Shown here piece after piece: positions 1 through 8,954 of a stretch of 64,000 bases of DNA (positions are counted from its first letter, which is position 1; each line of letters starts with the position of its first letter). This stretch comes from Thalassospira xianhensis MCCC 1A02616 (GTDB lineage: Bacteria > Pseudomonadota > Alphaproteobacteria > Rhodospirillales > Thalassospiraceae). The stretch is taken from positions 62,001 to 126,000 of the forward strand of contig NZ_JPWA01000006.1 in assembly GCF_003326475.1 (NCBI RefSeq), given 5' to 3'. Under the pieces are notes generated by a model. The model was given only the letters and a program-made list of their open reading frames with translations, searched no databases and had not been told where the DNA came from. Made by a program: the position numbers and the translations under genes.

Positions 1-125
1 AGACCTTTGTCGATGCGCTTGTCGATCAGACCAAATCGATCGAACAGATCGTTGCCGCGATTGGCGTTGACGGGATCGAGTTCGAAGGTTCGGACAGCCT
101 CGACAATCCGACCTCGATCAATTGA
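1..125 (+). CDS. C-terminal end of an imelysin-family protein (partial)
   Basis: Only the last 40 codons are inside the window, in the frame starting at base 3 and ending with TGA at 123-125. The tail (TFVDALVDQTKSIEQ, then FEGSDSLDNP) resembles the C-terminus of imelysin-like, iron-regulated periplasmic proteins (peptidase M75 family). The next genes are a di-heme oxidoreductase and a complete imelysin, the usual company of such a gene, so the assignment rests partly on context. The next CDS starts about 96 bases downstream, suggesting co-transcription. Confidence 0.6.
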   Translation, partial: TFVDALVDQTKSIEQIVAAIGVDGIEFEGSDSLDNPTSIN

Positions 126-221
126 TCAGATACGATCCGCATTCGGGGGCATACCCCAGATGAGTCCGACGGCGGGGGAATTTTTCTCCCGCCGTTTCGC
201 TTTTACGATTAGAAGAATTCC

Positions 222-1679
222 ATGCAGCTTCCCGCCATGCGCCTTTCCCGTTTCATGATTGCGACCGCCCTTGTTTTCGGGGCAATGACACCGGCATTTG
301 CCGATGAAACCGCCCCCGCCGATGCCCTGCCGGGTGGGGCGACGACATGGCAAAAGAAATCCGGGCGAATGGCATTCACCCATCATTCGGCCAATATGAC
401 CTTTGAAAAGCGGCTTGATTTCAAGCTTGGCGAGGCCCTTTTTCAAAGGCTTTGGGTAACCGCCCCCACGCGCACCAAGGCAGCAGACGGTTTGGGGCCA
501 CTATTTAATTCGCGCGCGTGCAACGGGTGCCATATCCGCAATGGCCGCGGCCATCCGGTCGATGAAAACGATCCATCCGCCGGGGCGACGTCGATGTTGT
601 TGCGGCTATCGATCCCACCGCAAAATGATACGGATCGGGAATTGCTGGCATCGGGTCACGCATCCACCCTGCCCGATCCGGTCTATGGCGGCCAGTTTCA
701 GGATTTTTCGATCCCCAGCATCCCGGCCGAAGGCAAGGTGACGGTCCGTTATGATACCCAGACCATCGAGCTTGCCGATGGCAGCATGGTCGAATTGCGC
801 CATCCGACCTATGGCATGGATGATCTGGCCTATGGGCCGTTGCATGACAATGTGATGATATCGCCCCGCATTGCGCCACCGATGATCGGGCTTGGGCTTC
901 TGGAAGCCATTCCCGATAAAGTGTTGCTTGCGAGCGCTGATCCCGAAGATGACAACGGCGACGGCATATCGGGCCGGGTCAATCGTGTCTGGGATATTGC
1001 AAAGAGCGAACTTGCCATCGGGCGGTTTGGCTGGAAGGCCGGAATGCCAAGCCTTGATCAGCAGAACCAGAACGCATTTCAGTTTGATATCGGGCTTTCA
1101 ACCCCGTTATATCCAAACGGACATGGCGACTGCACCGAAGCCCAGACGCTATGTCGTGGTGCACCGGATGGTAATGATCCGGAATTTGACAATCTGGAAG
1201 CGCACAATCAGATCACCGACCTTGTGCTTTATTACACCCGTAACATAGCGCCGCCGATACGACGAAATGCATCCGATCCGGACGTGATCGCGGGGCGTGA
1301 GATTTTCAATTCAATCGGTTGCAGTGCCTGCCACACGCCAAGCTATCAATTGCCGGAACGTTCCGATATGCCGGAACAATCCGGGCAAGTGATCTGGCCT
1401 TATACCGATTTGCTTTTGCATGATATGGGTGACGGTCTTGCCGATCACCGACCCGAAGCCGGGGCCAGCGGAACGGAATGGCGCACGCCACCCCTTTGGG
1501 GATTGGGCCGCGCACAGGAAGTGGATCCGCGCGCCGGTTACTTGCATGACGGGCGTGCGCGCAGCATTCTGGAAGCCGTTCTGTGGCACGGGGGCGAGGC
1601 AAAACCCGCGCGCGACGCCGTCACATTCTTGCCATCATCGGATCGCAGCAAGTTGCTCGCGTTTCTGAAGTCTTTGTAA
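222..1679 (+). CDS. Di-heme oxidoreductase family protein (DHOR, COG3488)
   Basis: A 485-residue exported protein with an N-terminal signal peptide (about residues 1-28, ending PAFA). It carries two c-type heme attachment sites: CNGCH at about residues 100-104 and CSACH near residue 367. This matches the 'thiol oxidoreductase-like' DHOR family found beside imelysins in putative iron-acquisition operons; the biochemical reaction is not established. A second in-frame ATG lies five codons in (237); I kept 222 because an AGAAGAA-like ribosome site precedes it. It sits between two imelysin genes on the same strand. Holocytochrome assembly in the periplasm would be needed for function. Confidence 0.87.
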   Translation: MQLPAMRLSRFMIATALVFGAMTPAFADETAPADALPGGATTWQKKSGRMAFTHHSANMTFEKRLDFKLGEALFQRLWVTAPTRTKAADGLGPLFNSRACNGCHIRNGRGHPVDENDPSAGATSMLLRLSIPPQNDTDRELLASGHASTLPDPVYGGQFQDFSIPSIPAEGKVTVRYDTQTIELADGSMVELRHPTYGMDDLAYGPLHDNVMISPRIAPPMIGLGLLEAIPDKVLLASADPEDDNGDGISGRVNRVWDIAKSELAIGRFGWKAGMPSLDQQNQNAFQFDIGLSTPLYPNGHGDCTEAQTLCRGAPDGNDPEFDNLEAHNQITDLVLYYTRNIAPPIRRNASDPDVIAGREIFNSIGCSACHTPSYQLPERSDMPEQSGQVIWPYTDLLLHDMGDGLADHRPEAGASGTEWRTPPLWGLGRAQEVDPRAGYLHDGRARSILEAVLWHGGEAKPARDAVTFLPSSDRSKLLAFLKSL

Positions 1680-1715
1680 GCCTTGTTTTATACGCCTTAA
1701 TGTTCGGGGGATATC

Positions 1716-2846
1716 ATGCCTTTCCTGTGTCGCACTCGCAAAGTCGCCCTTTTGGGGGCAACTGCCTTGCTGACAGTGGGCTTGGCACCGCCCGGTGCAC
1801 GTGCCGATATCCCAGATGAAAATTACCGCCCGGTGCTTGAACATCTTCTGGGGGTGGTCATGCCGCCCAAGCTTGATGCGTTGCATGACGCGACCGCGAA
1901 CCTGTCCGACGAAATCGATGATTTCTGTGCCGAGCCCGATCAGGACGGCCTTGACGAGGTGCGCGAGGATTTCAATGCCGCCATGGATATCTGGCAGGAA
2001 GTACAGCCGTGGCGCATGGGACCATTGATTGCCAACGGCCGTGATCAGCATATCGAATACTGGCCCGACAAACATGGAACGGCGACAAGGCAGTTCCGCA
2101 AACTGATGTTTGATAAACCAGCGATCTATACTGACCGGGAAAAAATCGCCGAAACCAGTGCCGCGTTGCAGGGTTTCCCGGCGCTTGAACAGGTCCTGTT
2201 TGACGACAAGCTGTCACCCAAGCTTCTGGACGATGACGAGGATGGCGTGTTCCTGTGTGGTTATGGCGGGGCCATTGGCGCCAATCTGGAACGCATGACC
2301 GGTGAACTGGTTGACGAGTGGCCAACATTTGCCCAAGGCATGATGGAAGCCGGCCCGGACAGCATGGATTACCCGGATGCAAAATTTGCCGCGACCGACC
2401 TTTATCGTGCCCTTCATGAAGGACTTCTGATCATTGCGAGCCAAAAACTCGGTCGCCCGCTTGGCGACGGACCAAAGGACGCCAAAGCCAGCCGTGCTGA
2501 AAGCCCGACTTCAAAACGATCCCTGCGCAACATTGCCCATAACCTGACCGGGCTGTTTGCGATTTATGACGGCAAGTGGGGCGATACCGGCGAAGAAGGC
2601 AAAGGTCTTTCCGCCCTGATCGACAGCAGCCTTCTGGACCGGTCCTTCCGGCTGAACTGGCAGACCATGACGGACGGACTTGATCAATTGCCAGCCTCAA
2701 TTGTCGAATTACTTGATCAGCCCGATGGTTATCAGAAACTCGCCGACTTTGCCGAGCAGGTCAGCTTCGTCAATACGCTGGTCGAGGGAGATGTTGGCGG
2801 CACGACGCAATTGGGCGGCGGGTTTAATGCACTTGACGGTGACTAG
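1716..2846 (+). CDS. Imelysin family protein (peptidase M75-like, iron-regulated)
   Basis: A 376-residue protein with a signal peptide (roughly residues 1-30, ending GARA). The imelysin fold is recognisable by the segment GRDQHIEYWPDKHG near residue 108 and by the C-terminal ELLDQPDGYQKLADF region. Imelysins are periplasmic or lipid-anchored helical-bundle proteins linked to iron uptake; protease activity is doubtful for the family. It starts 36 bases after the di-heme protein, preceded by GGGGG, and is followed 18 bases later by the DUF1513 gene. No lipobox cysteine is evident, so it is probably soluble in the periplasm. Confidence 0.88.
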   Translation: MPFLCRTRKVALLGATALLTVGLAPPGARADIPDENYRPVLEHLLGVVMPPKLDALHDATANLSDEIDDFCAEPDQDGLDEVREDFNAAMDIWQEVQPWRMGPLIANGRDQHIEYWPDKHGTATRQFRKLMFDKPAIYTDREKIAETSAALQGFPALEQVLFDDKLSPKLLDDDEDGVFLCGYGGAIGANLERMTGELVDEWPTFAQGMMEAGPDSMDYPDAKFAATDLYRALHEGLLIIASQKLGRPLGDGPKDAKASRAESPTSKRSLRNIAHNLTGLFAIYDGKWGDTGEEGKGLSALIDSSLLDRSFRLNWQTMTDGLDQLPASIVELLDQPDGYQKLADFAEQVSFVNTLVEGDVGGTTQLGGGFNALDGD

Positions 2847-2864
2847 GCGAAAGGAGGCCGGAAA

Positions 2865-4004
2865 ATGGAACATCAACGACGCGAGTTTTTGAAACTCATG
2901 GGTGTTGGCGGGGCCTTTACCCTATTGCCGATCAGCATTGCGCGTGCTGCAGCACCTGCATCTATTGAAGACCGGGCGCATTATATTTCCGCGAGTGCCG
3001 GGGATCATGATGACTTTTATGTCAGCGCGTTCAACGCCAATGGCAAAATCCTGTTTGAACAGGCCCTGCCCGGGCGAGGTCACGACCTTGGCCTGCGCCC
3101 AAACCATGTCGATGTGGCGGCGGTTGAACGCAGGCCGGGTCTTTATGGCCTGATCCTTGATCGGCACACCGGGGAGGTCCGCGCCAAGCTGCATTGCCCG
3201 GAAAACCGGCGGTTTTACGGACACGCGGTTTATTCCGATGACGGCCGGTTCCTGTATATCACCGAGAATGATTTTGATCATGCCCGCGGGATTGTTTCCG
3301 TCTGGGATGCCGATGACGGATATCGCCGCATTGCCGAATTTGACAGCTTTGGCACCGGACCGCACGAATTGCACCTGATGCCCGACGGCCAAAGCCTTGT
3401 GATTGCCAATGGTGGCTTGCACACCCACCCGGACTTTGATGGTCGCACCGCCCTTAATATCGACAGTATGGAACCGAACCTGTCGATCATTGATCGGCAT
3501 ACCGGCAAACTGATCCATCAGGCGGCACTTAAAGCCGACTGGCATCAATTATCCATCCGCCATCTTGATGTCGCCCCCAATGGGACAATTGCGGCGGGCT
3601 TCCAGTATCAGGGGGAACTGACCGATCAGGTGCCGCTGGTTGGGCTATGGCAGCCGGGTAGCGAAATCCGTCCGATCGAAGCCCCGGATAATGTCCAATT
3701 GCGTATGCGGCAATATTGCGGATCGGTGCGTTTTGACGCATCGGGACAGGTATTTGGCATTTCCTGCCCACGCGGCGGATTGATCACGTTCTGGGATGTC
3801 AAAACATCGGGCTTCCTGACCCATATCGCCGCCCCGGATGGCTGCGGCCTCGCCGCGACAGATGTTGCAGGCCAGTTCGTTGGCACCAGCGGGCTTGGCA
3901 ATGGGTGGCGTATGGATGCGATTCGCCGGAAACGCGTCGAATTGCCCGACGATTCGCTTAAATCGCTTCATTGGGACAATCATCTGCGGCGCATTTCCGT
4001 CTAA
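2865..4004 (+). CDS. DUF1513 domain-containing protein, Tat-exported
   Basis: A 379-residue protein that begins with a twin-arginine-type signal (RREFLKLMGVGG then a hydrophobic stretch, residues about 5-28). The remainder looks like a beta-propeller with repeated short strands, and contains HGHD-like and FYGHAVYSDDGR segments typical of DUF1513. A near-perfect Shine-Dalgarno (AAAGGAGG) lies just upstream. It is the last gene of the imelysin/di-heme operon and is followed by a strong terminator. The family's function is unknown; its consistent linkage to imelysins suggests a periplasmic iron-related role, which is inference. Confidence 0.88.
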   Translation: MEHQRREFLKLMGVGGAFTLLPISIARAAAPASIEDRAHYISASAGDHDDFYVSAFNANGKILFEQALPGRGHDLGLRPNHVDVAAVERRPGLYGLILDRHTGEVRAKLHCPENRRFYGHAVYSDDGRFLYITENDFDHARGIVSVWDADDGYRRIAEFDSFGTGPHELHLMPDGQSLVIANGGLHTHPDFDGRTALNIDSMEPNLSIIDRHTGKLIHQAALKADWHQLSIRHLDVAPNGTIAAGFQYQGELTDQVPLVGLWQPGSEIRPIEAPDNVQLRMRQYCGSVRFDASGQVFGISCPRGGLITFWDVKTSGFLTHIAAPDGCGLAATDVAGQFVGTSGLGNGWRMDAIRRKRVELPDDSLKSLHWDNHLRRISV

Positions 4005-4022
4005 ATATCGTCGCTTAATCCG

Positions 4023-4059
4023 ATCAAAAAGGCCGCATATATCCTGCGGCCTTTTTGAT
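4023..4059 (+). terminator. Rho-independent terminator of the imelysin operon
   Basis: A perfect 15-bp inverted repeat (arms 4023-4037 and 4045-4059) with a 7-base loop. The GC core (GGCCGCA) is flanked by A5 and T5 runs, so it can work in both directions. It lies 19 bases after the DUF1513 stop codon. Confidence 0.92.
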
Positions 4060-4173
4060 TTTGACAGCCTAAAATCCGCAGGAAACCGCGATATTAACCA
4101 ACCATTTTAGTCGGGATAGAAACGCCAGCAAACTCTCAACCAAAAATTTTATGCAAATGCGAACGATTTTCAC

Positions 4174-4202
4174 TTGCGCAGTGATTTTTCCTGACCTATA
4201 AC
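4174..4202 (+). promoter_or_regulatory. Candidate sigma-70 promoter for the sRNA downstream
   Basis: TTGCGC at 4174-4179 and TATAAC at 4197-4202 are separated by exactly 17 bases. The -10 box matches consensus at five of six positions; the -35 box is weaker. No ORF follows on this strand, only three hairpins ending in a U-rich tract. Confidence 0.45.
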
Positions 4203-4207
4203 GGGTC

Positions 4208-4353
4208 TCGACACAGCCCGCGAATGCAACCCATTCGCACTTGTCCCCAAAAGGCTTGTCTCTCACCTGCGGGTCTCTCTCCCCGCAGGCCTCTCAAGGT
4301 GGAACAGCGGTGGTTATCGATGCGGGAAACGATAACCGCCGCTTTCTCTTTTC
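4208..4353 (+). ncRNA. Candidate structured small RNA (unrecognised)
   Basis: About 145 bases with no credible ORF but three successive hairpins. Hairpin 1 (4220-4238) has a perfect 7-bp stem, hairpin 2 (4266-4289) a perfect 8-bp stem, and hairpin 3 (4306-4343) a 14-bp stem with one G-U pair. Hairpin 3 is followed directly by TTTCTCTTTT, so it resembles an intrinsic terminator. A promoter-like element lies just upstream. It sits between the imelysin operon and the convergent IclR gene. I do not recognise it as 6S, SRP or RNase P RNA. An untranslated regulatory RNA is the simplest reading, but transcription is unproven. Confidence 0.45.
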
Positions 4354-4414
4354 AGCCCCGAAAAAAAAGCAGCACCGTTTCATGCACGGATATTATGTGC
4401 GGACGGATAAGCGA

Positions 4415-5173
4415 TCAGACATTGTGGGATAGTTTGTCACCGGCGGACTTCAGCGCATCGCGATATTGCGCATAGTTTTTGCGGGCATCATCCTTTGGCG
4501 CGACAATACATACCGTTGCAACACACACGCCGTTCTGATCACGGATCGGAGCCGCAAAGCAATGGGTGAAAGTGTCGACGATACTGTCGAAGGAAAAGAA
4601 CCCGTCTTTTGCCGCCTGCCGGATTTCGGCGATATAGGCGTCAAAATCGGTGTGGCTGCCATCGGGCAGGACAAAATCGTCTGCCGGAATCAGATCGCGG
4701 ATTTCGTCATCGCCTAGATGACCAAGCAACAGCCGCCCCGACGCCGTCCACGGGATCGGAGTGCGTTCCCCGACATTGGCGCTGATGCGGAACGGACGGC
4801 TACCTTCGCGTTGCAGGGCAACGGTGTATTTGTTGCCGTCCAGCATGCAGAACTGCGATGTTTCCTTGGTGGTGGCGGTGATTTCATCCAGCACGACACC
4901 GGCTTCGCGGGTCAGATCGAAATATTCGCGATAGGCTAGCCCAAGGAAATAAACACGACGCCCAAGGAACACCGATCCGTTGGCATCGGTGACCTCGAGC
5001 ATACCATGTTCCAGCAGAACGCTGATCAGATCATAGATCGTAGAGGTCGGCGCGCCGAGCGCCTGGGCGATCTCGGCAGGCCGTTGCGAGACTTTGACAG
5101 AGCGCAAATGATCAAGAATATCAAACGCCCGATCAATACCGCGCGCCCGTTTCCGTATTTGCCCTTCTTTCAT
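4415..5173 (-). CDS. IclR family transcriptional regulator
   Basis: A 252-residue regulator. The N-terminal winged helix-turn-helix (about residues 12-70, with SQRPAEIAQALGAPTSTIYDLI as the recognition region) is followed by the IclR-type effector-binding domain. Late motifs include GFFSFDSIVDTFTHCFAAPI and VCVATVCIV. The start is preceded by AAGAGGGGA. It is the last gene of a six-gene minus-strand operon (binding protein, two permeases, ATPase, RidA, IclR), which suggests it controls the operon. Two tandem 20-bp palindromic elements upstream of the binding-protein gene are its likely targets. The ligand is unknown. Confidence 0.9.
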   Translation of the reverse strand: MKEGQIRKRARGIDRAFDILDHLRSVKVSQRPAEIAQALGAPTSTIYDLISVLLEHGMLEVTDANGSVFLGRRVYFLGLAYREYFDLTREAGVVLDEITATTKETSQFCMLDGNKYTVALQREGSRPFRISANVGERTPIPWTASGRLLLGHLGDDEIRDLIPADDFVLPDGSHTDFDAYIAEIRQAAKDGFFSFDSIVDTFTHCFAAPIRDQNGVCVATVCIVAPKDDARKNYAQYRDALKSAGDKLSHNV

Positions 5174-5216
5174 GAGTCCCCTCTTCGCTGACGATCAGTT
5201 CTTTGGATAGAGGTCC

Positions 5217-5603
5217 TTATGCCTTGCGAAAGGCAATGCAGTCGACCTCGACCTTGCAATCCACCACCATTGAAGACTGAACGCAAGCGCGCGCAGGCGG
5301 ATGATCGCCGAAATATTCCTGAAAGACGCCGTTGAAGCTCCAGAAATCGCGGGCATCATCAAGCCAGACGCCAATGCGCATGATATCGCTTGCGCTATAT
5401 CCGGCATCCTCGACGATTTTCAGCATGTTTTCGATAGCAATGCGGGACTGTTCGACAATCCCATTTCCAACAACTTCGCCATCACGCATCGGCGTTTGTC
5501 CGGACACGTAAAGCCATCCATCGGCTTCCGTAGCCTTTGCAAAAGGCAGCGCCTTCTGACCGTTTCCTTTTGCTTCACCGACACCGTGTCTTTTGATGGT
5601 CAT
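5217..5603 (-). CDS. RidA family protein (enamine/imine deaminase-like)
   Basis: A 128-residue Rid/YjgF/YER057c/UK114 protein. It has the family features LYVSGQTP near residue 34 and a C-terminal PPARACVQ. The arginine in that segment corresponds to the residue that binds the substrate carboxylate in RidA enzymes, so it is probably catalytically competent. Rid proteins hydrolyse reactive enamine/imine intermediates made by PLP enzymes or oxidases. It lies 21 bases after the ABC ATPase and 43 before IclR in the same operon. Its presence suggests that the imported compound is an amino acid whose breakdown yields imines (inference). Confidence 0.9.
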   Translation of the reverse strand: MTIKRHGVGEAKGNGQKALPFAKATEADGWLYVSGQTPMRDGEVVGNGIVEQSRIAIENMLKIVEDAGYSASDIMRIGVWLDDARDFWSFNGVFQEYFGDHPPARACVQSSMVVDCKVEVDCIAFRKA

Positions 5604-5624
5604 TCAATATCTCCTGGTCTTCAA

Positions 5625-6389
5625 TCACATTTCAGAATTAGCAAGAAAGCCCCGCAACCGGTCTGTTTCCGGCGCGCCGAAAATCTGTTCGGGGGGACCT
5701 TCTTCGTGGATACGGCCGTGATGCATGAACACGACCTTGCTTGAAACATCGCGGGCAAAGCGCATTTCATGGGTGACAAGCAGCATGGTCATTCCGTCAT
5801 CGGCAAGATCGCGGACAACGGCCAGAACTTCCTTGACCAGTTCCGGATCAAGGGCGGATGTCACTTCGTCAAACAGCATGATGCGCGGGTTCATCGCAAT
5901 CGCGCGCGCAATCGCGACACGCTGCTGCTGTCCGCCAGACAACTGACCGGGGAAATGATCACGTCGTTCAATCATGCCAACCCGTTCAAGCCATTTTTCG
6001 GCAATGGCATAGGCTTCGTCCTTTGCCATTTTCTTGGTCTTGGTCAAACCCAGCATGACATTGCGAATGGCGGTCATATGCGGGAACAGGTTGAACTGCT
6101 GAAACGCCATGCCGGTCATGGCGCGTTGACGCGCAATATGACGTTCGGAAAGACGGCGGCGTTCACCACCGTCGTGTCTGTAGCCGATGGCTTCGCCGTC
6201 CAGTTCGATGGAACCGCGTTCGAAATCTTCAAGCAGGTTCACACAGCGCAACAGGGTTGTCTTGCCCGAACCCGATGATCCGATCAGCGAGACGACATCA
6301 CCCTTTTGCATGGTCATATCGATGCCCTTGAGGACTTCGAGATCACCAAAACTTTTGTGAAGATCGGTAATTGTCAGAATGGGGGACAT
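5625..6389 (-). CDS. Polar amino-acid ABC transporter ATP-binding protein
   Basis: A 254-residue ATPase of the GlnQ/HisP type. It has Walker [10 protein letters not shown], a Q-loop region ([13 protein letters not shown]), signature LSGGQQQR, Walker [14 protein letters not shown] and a switch His in VTHEM. I set the start at 6389 ([10 protein letters not shown]) because it follows a GAGG site and lies 10 bases after the permease stop; a longer reading to 6431 would overlap the permease. Together with the two permeases and binding protein it forms a complete type I importer. Confidence 0.93.
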   Translation of the reverse strand: MSPILTITDLHKSFGDLEVLKGIDMTMQKGDVVSLIGSSGSGKTTLLRCVNLLEDFERGSIELDGEAIGYRHDGGERRRLSERHIARQRAMTGMAFQQFNLFPHMTAIRNVMLGLTKTKKMAKDEAYAIAEKWLERVGMIERRDHFPGQLSGGQQQRVAIARAIAMNPRIMLFDEVTSALDPELVKEVLAVVRDLADDGMTMLLVTHEMRFARDVSSKVVFMHHGRIHEEGPPEQIFGAPETDRLRGFLANSEM

Positions 6390-6399
6390 GGCTGCCTCA

Positions 6400-7059
6400 T
6401 TATGGGATCGAGATGCGGCGTTCGACAGCACGGCCGGCCTGTTCGATCAGGAAGTTCAGAATGAAATAGACGAAACCAACGAAGAGATAGAATTCGAGGC
6501 TGAGATAGGTCCGCGAAATGACCTGCTGGGTTGCCAGCAGCAATTCAACCACACCAATGATCGACAGCAGTGTCGATGCCTTGACGATTTCGGTCGCGGT
6601 ATTGACCCAGGTCGGCAGTATCTGGCGCAGGGCCTGGGGCAGCAGGACATAGGCAAAGGTTTGCCCGAAAGTCAGCCCGATTGACTTGGCGGCTTCGGTT
6701 TGACCGGCCGGGATCGCCTTTAACGCACCACGGACAATTTCCCCGACATGGGATGAACAGAACATCGTCAGCGCAAGCACACCAGCCTGAAACGCACTAA
6801 GATCCAGCCCGACAACCGAAAGAATATAAAAACAGGCAAGTATCAGAACGAAAACCGGCGTACCGCGCAGGAAGTCGATATAAAGGCGCACCCCAAACCG
6901 GGTCGGCTTATTGCCATATGTCATCGCCAGACCGACGAAAACGCCCAGGAACGTTCCAAGCAGCACGGATGCGACGGAAATCAGAACCGTATCACCAAGC
7001 CCGGCCAGCAGGTTCATCCGGGCATTCCACAATTCGGTCAGGAAAAGAGAAAAATTCAT
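6400..7059 (-). CDS. Polar amino-acid ABC transporter permease (second)
   Basis: A 219-residue HisM/GlnP-type permease. It has several hydrophobic segments and the conserved cytoplasmic EAA-like loop ([19 protein letters not shown], around residues 110-130) that docks on the ATPase. It starts 11 bases after the first permease and ends 10 bases before the ATPase, so translation is tightly coupled. Two different permease subunits imply a heterodimeric membrane channel, as in the histidine and glutamate/aspartate importers. Confidence 0.92.
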   Translation of the reverse strand: MNFSLFLTELWNARMNLLAGLGDTVLISVASVLLGTFLGVFVGLAMTYGNKPTRFGVRLYIDFLRGTPVFVLILACFYILSVVGLDLSAFQAGVLALTMFCSSHVGEIVRGALKAIPAGQTEAAKSIGLTFGQTFAYVLLPQALRQILPTWVNTATEIVKASTLLSIIGVVELLLATQQVISRTYLSLEFYLFVGFVYFILNFLIEQAGRAVERRISIP

Positions 7060-7070
7060 GTGAAAGCCTT

Positions 7071-7733
7071 TCAGCGCGGAACCGCAAGACGTTGTTCAAG
7101 CTGGCGCAGGAACCACGCGATGACATAGCAGGCCACCACGTAAATCAGTGACGCAACCATCCATGTTTCAATCACACGGAAGCTTTCGACATTGATCTTG
7201 CGCGCATAAAACGTCAGTTCGGGAACCGCGATGGCGGCTGCGAGCGACGTGTCCTTGAACAGCGAAATGAAATTGTTCGAAAGCGACGGCAACACATTGC
7301 GCAACATCACCGGAATGATGATGTGGATTTTGATTTTCAGTTCCGTCAGTCCGATGGCAAGCCCGGCTTCGCGCAAGCCCTTGGGCAAGGCGACAAGGCC
7401 CGAACGGAAAACTTCCGCCAGATAGGCACCGGCATAGATCGACAGGGTAAAAATGAAGGACGGTATCTTGTCGAGTGCAATGCCGAGCTGGGGCAATGCG
7501 AAATAACAGAACAGGATCAGGACAAGGATCGGGGTATTGCGGATCGCAGAGACATAAGCCACTGCGATCCAGCGTAAAACCCGGTGACGGGACAGCATCC
7601 CGAAAGCCGCCAGAAGTCCGATCCCGCAACCGATTGCAATCGAAACAAGGGCAAGGAACAAGCCAAGGCCAAGGCCCTGCGCCAGCAGCTCCCAATTGCG
7701 CCAGATGACGCTGAAATTGAAATCGTAGTTCAA
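7071..7733 (-). CDS. Polar amino-acid ABC transporter permease (first)
   Basis: A 220-residue permease of the same His/Glu/Gln/Arg transporter family as its neighbour. The AxxNTPxLVxLFxxYFALP signature of the family is visible (AIRNTPILVLILFCYFALP, near residues 63-81). The EAA loop follows (GLVALPKGLREAGLAIGL). It begins 26 bases after the binding-protein stop. Specificity cannot be read from the permease. Confidence 0.92.
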   Translation of the reverse strand: MNYDFNFSVIWRNWELLAQGLGLGLFLALVSIAIGCGIGLLAAFGMLSRHRVLRWIAVAYVSAIRNTPILVLILFCYFALPQLGIALDKIPSFIFTLSIYAGAYLAEVFRSGLVALPKGLREAGLAIGLTELKIKIHIIIPVMLRNVLPSLSNNFISLFKDTSLAAAIAVPELTFYARKINVESFRVIETWMVASLIYVVACYVIAWFLRQLEQRLAVPR

Positions 7734-7759
7734 AGCGGTTCTTCCCGGATGCTGCTAGG

Positions 7760-8596
7760 TTATTTGTATTCGACGGGGAAGCCGATCTGCGGCACCGACA
7801 GTTCCGTGCCGAACCAGGTTTTGAAGCTGTCGGCGTAGAACGGGAATTCAACACCGGTCATGCCTTCGTGCAGAACCGTATTCACGAAGTTCAGCCAACG
7901 CTGATCGCCCGGCTTCACGCCACAGGAATAGCTTTGCGGGTTCCAGCCATATCCGGCGTCATGGTAACGGCCCGGGTTTTTGACCATGAACCAGCGCAAT
8001 GCCGACTGATCAGTTGCGGCAGCATCCGCACGCCCGGAATTTAGCGCCTGATACATCAGATCCACACTGTCATACTGATCGACTTCTGCCTCTGGCAGGG
8101 CAGCGTGAACCATTTCTTCGGCGTAGACGTTCTGAAGGACGGCAACGGTAACGTCCGATCCGGCAGCTTTGAGCGCCTCGTAATCGGCGTAGTCGCCACC
8201 TTCCATCTGCAACAGACCAACGCCTTCACGGTAATAGGGGATCGTGAATTCGATCTGCTGGGCGCGTTCGGCGGTCACCGTCATGAACTGGCAGGTCAGA
8301 TCGACCTTGTCGGTCACAAGGTTCGGGATGCGGGCATCGCCGGACTGCTGGACATATTCGATTTTATCGGGATCGCCAAACAGGGCCTTGGCGACAAGGC
8401 GACCCATGTCAACGTCAAAGCCCTTGAGCTTGTTATCCGAGTCAATGAAGTGCCATGGCGGGTTGGTTGAGCCGGTCCCCAAGATCAGGTGACCGCGATC
8501 AAGAACCTGCTGAAGCTTGCTGGCTTCCTGTGCAATGGCCGATCCGGCAGTTGCGGTCATAAGCGCCGCGACTGCGATTGTTTTTAAGAAGGTCAT
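7760..8596 (-). CDS. Polar amino-acid ABC transporter substrate-binding protein
   Basis: A 278-residue periplasmic type II binding protein (SBP_bac_3). The signal peptide ends near residue 22 (GSAIA), followed by LILGTGSTNPPWHFID, GFDVDMGRLVAKALFG and DARIPNLVTDKVDLTCQFMTVTAERA. The arginine in the last segment and an aspartate near PQSYSCGVKPGD suggest an amino-acid ligand, which I cannot specify. It is the promoter-proximal gene of the operon. The upstream region carries two tandem palindromes. Confidence 0.92.
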   Translation of the reverse strand: MTFLKTIAVAALMTATAGSAIAQEASKLQQVLDRGHLILGTGSTNPPWHFIDSDNKLKGFDVDMGRLVAKALFGDPDKIEYVQQSGDARIPNLVTDKVDLTCQFMTVTAERAQQIEFTIPYYREGVGLLQMEGGDYADYEALKAAGSDVTVAVLQNVYAEEMVHAALPEAEVDQYDSVDLMYQALNSGRADAAATDQSALRWFMVKNPGRYHDAGYGWNPQSYSCGVKPGDQRWLNFVNTVLHEGMTGVEFPFYADSFKTWFGTELSVPQIGFPVEYK

Positions 8597-8646
8597 GTTT
8601 GTCTCCGCTGATGAAAAGAGCCAACCGTTTTTGATGAGTCCCGGTC

Positions 8647-8666
8647 AATTCCGTTATACCGGAATT
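8647..8666. promoter_or_regulatory. Operator-like palindrome, probable IclR-type site 1
   Basis: A 20-bp element AATTCCGTTATACCGGAATT in which nine of ten base pairs are symmetric. It lies about 50 bases before the start of the substrate-binding gene of an operon that ends with an IclR regulator. The size and symmetry suit a dimeric wHTH repressor. Confidence 0.5.
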
Positions 8667-8686
8667 AATATCGTTGTTACGGATTT
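8667..8686. promoter_or_regulatory. Degenerate second copy of the operator-like element
   Basis: Directly abuts site 1 and matches it at 14 of 20 positions (AATATCGTTGTTACGGATTT). Head-to-tail duplication of a dimer site is common where tetrameric IclR regulators bind. Confidence 0.4.
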
Positions 8687-8910
8687 AATTTGAGACCAGA
8701 ATCTAGCCATGTCAATTCGCTTTTGCGAAACCCGCAGTTTTCCTTGGCTTTCGCAATGTAGTGACCTCGGCACCCGGCCGATCTGATGTGCGGACTTTTA
8801 TGGAAGTGATGACCTGTGCATCCTGTCAGAGCAGGCCGTTATCCGAGTATTTCTGCGCGAAACGGCGAACAAGAACACGGAGAAGATCGGGAGTCGCAAC
8901 GCGCGAGGTA

Positions 8911-8954
8911 GCAAAAAATAAATCGGCCGCTACCACGAGATGCAATAGCGACCG
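8911..8954 (-). terminator. Terminator of the metal-transporting ATPase gene
   Basis: Nine-bp stem (8924-8932 with 8946-8954, one G-U pair). On the minus strand it is followed by ATTTATTTTTT. It lies about 40 bases beyond the ATPase stop codon. Confidence 0.75.
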
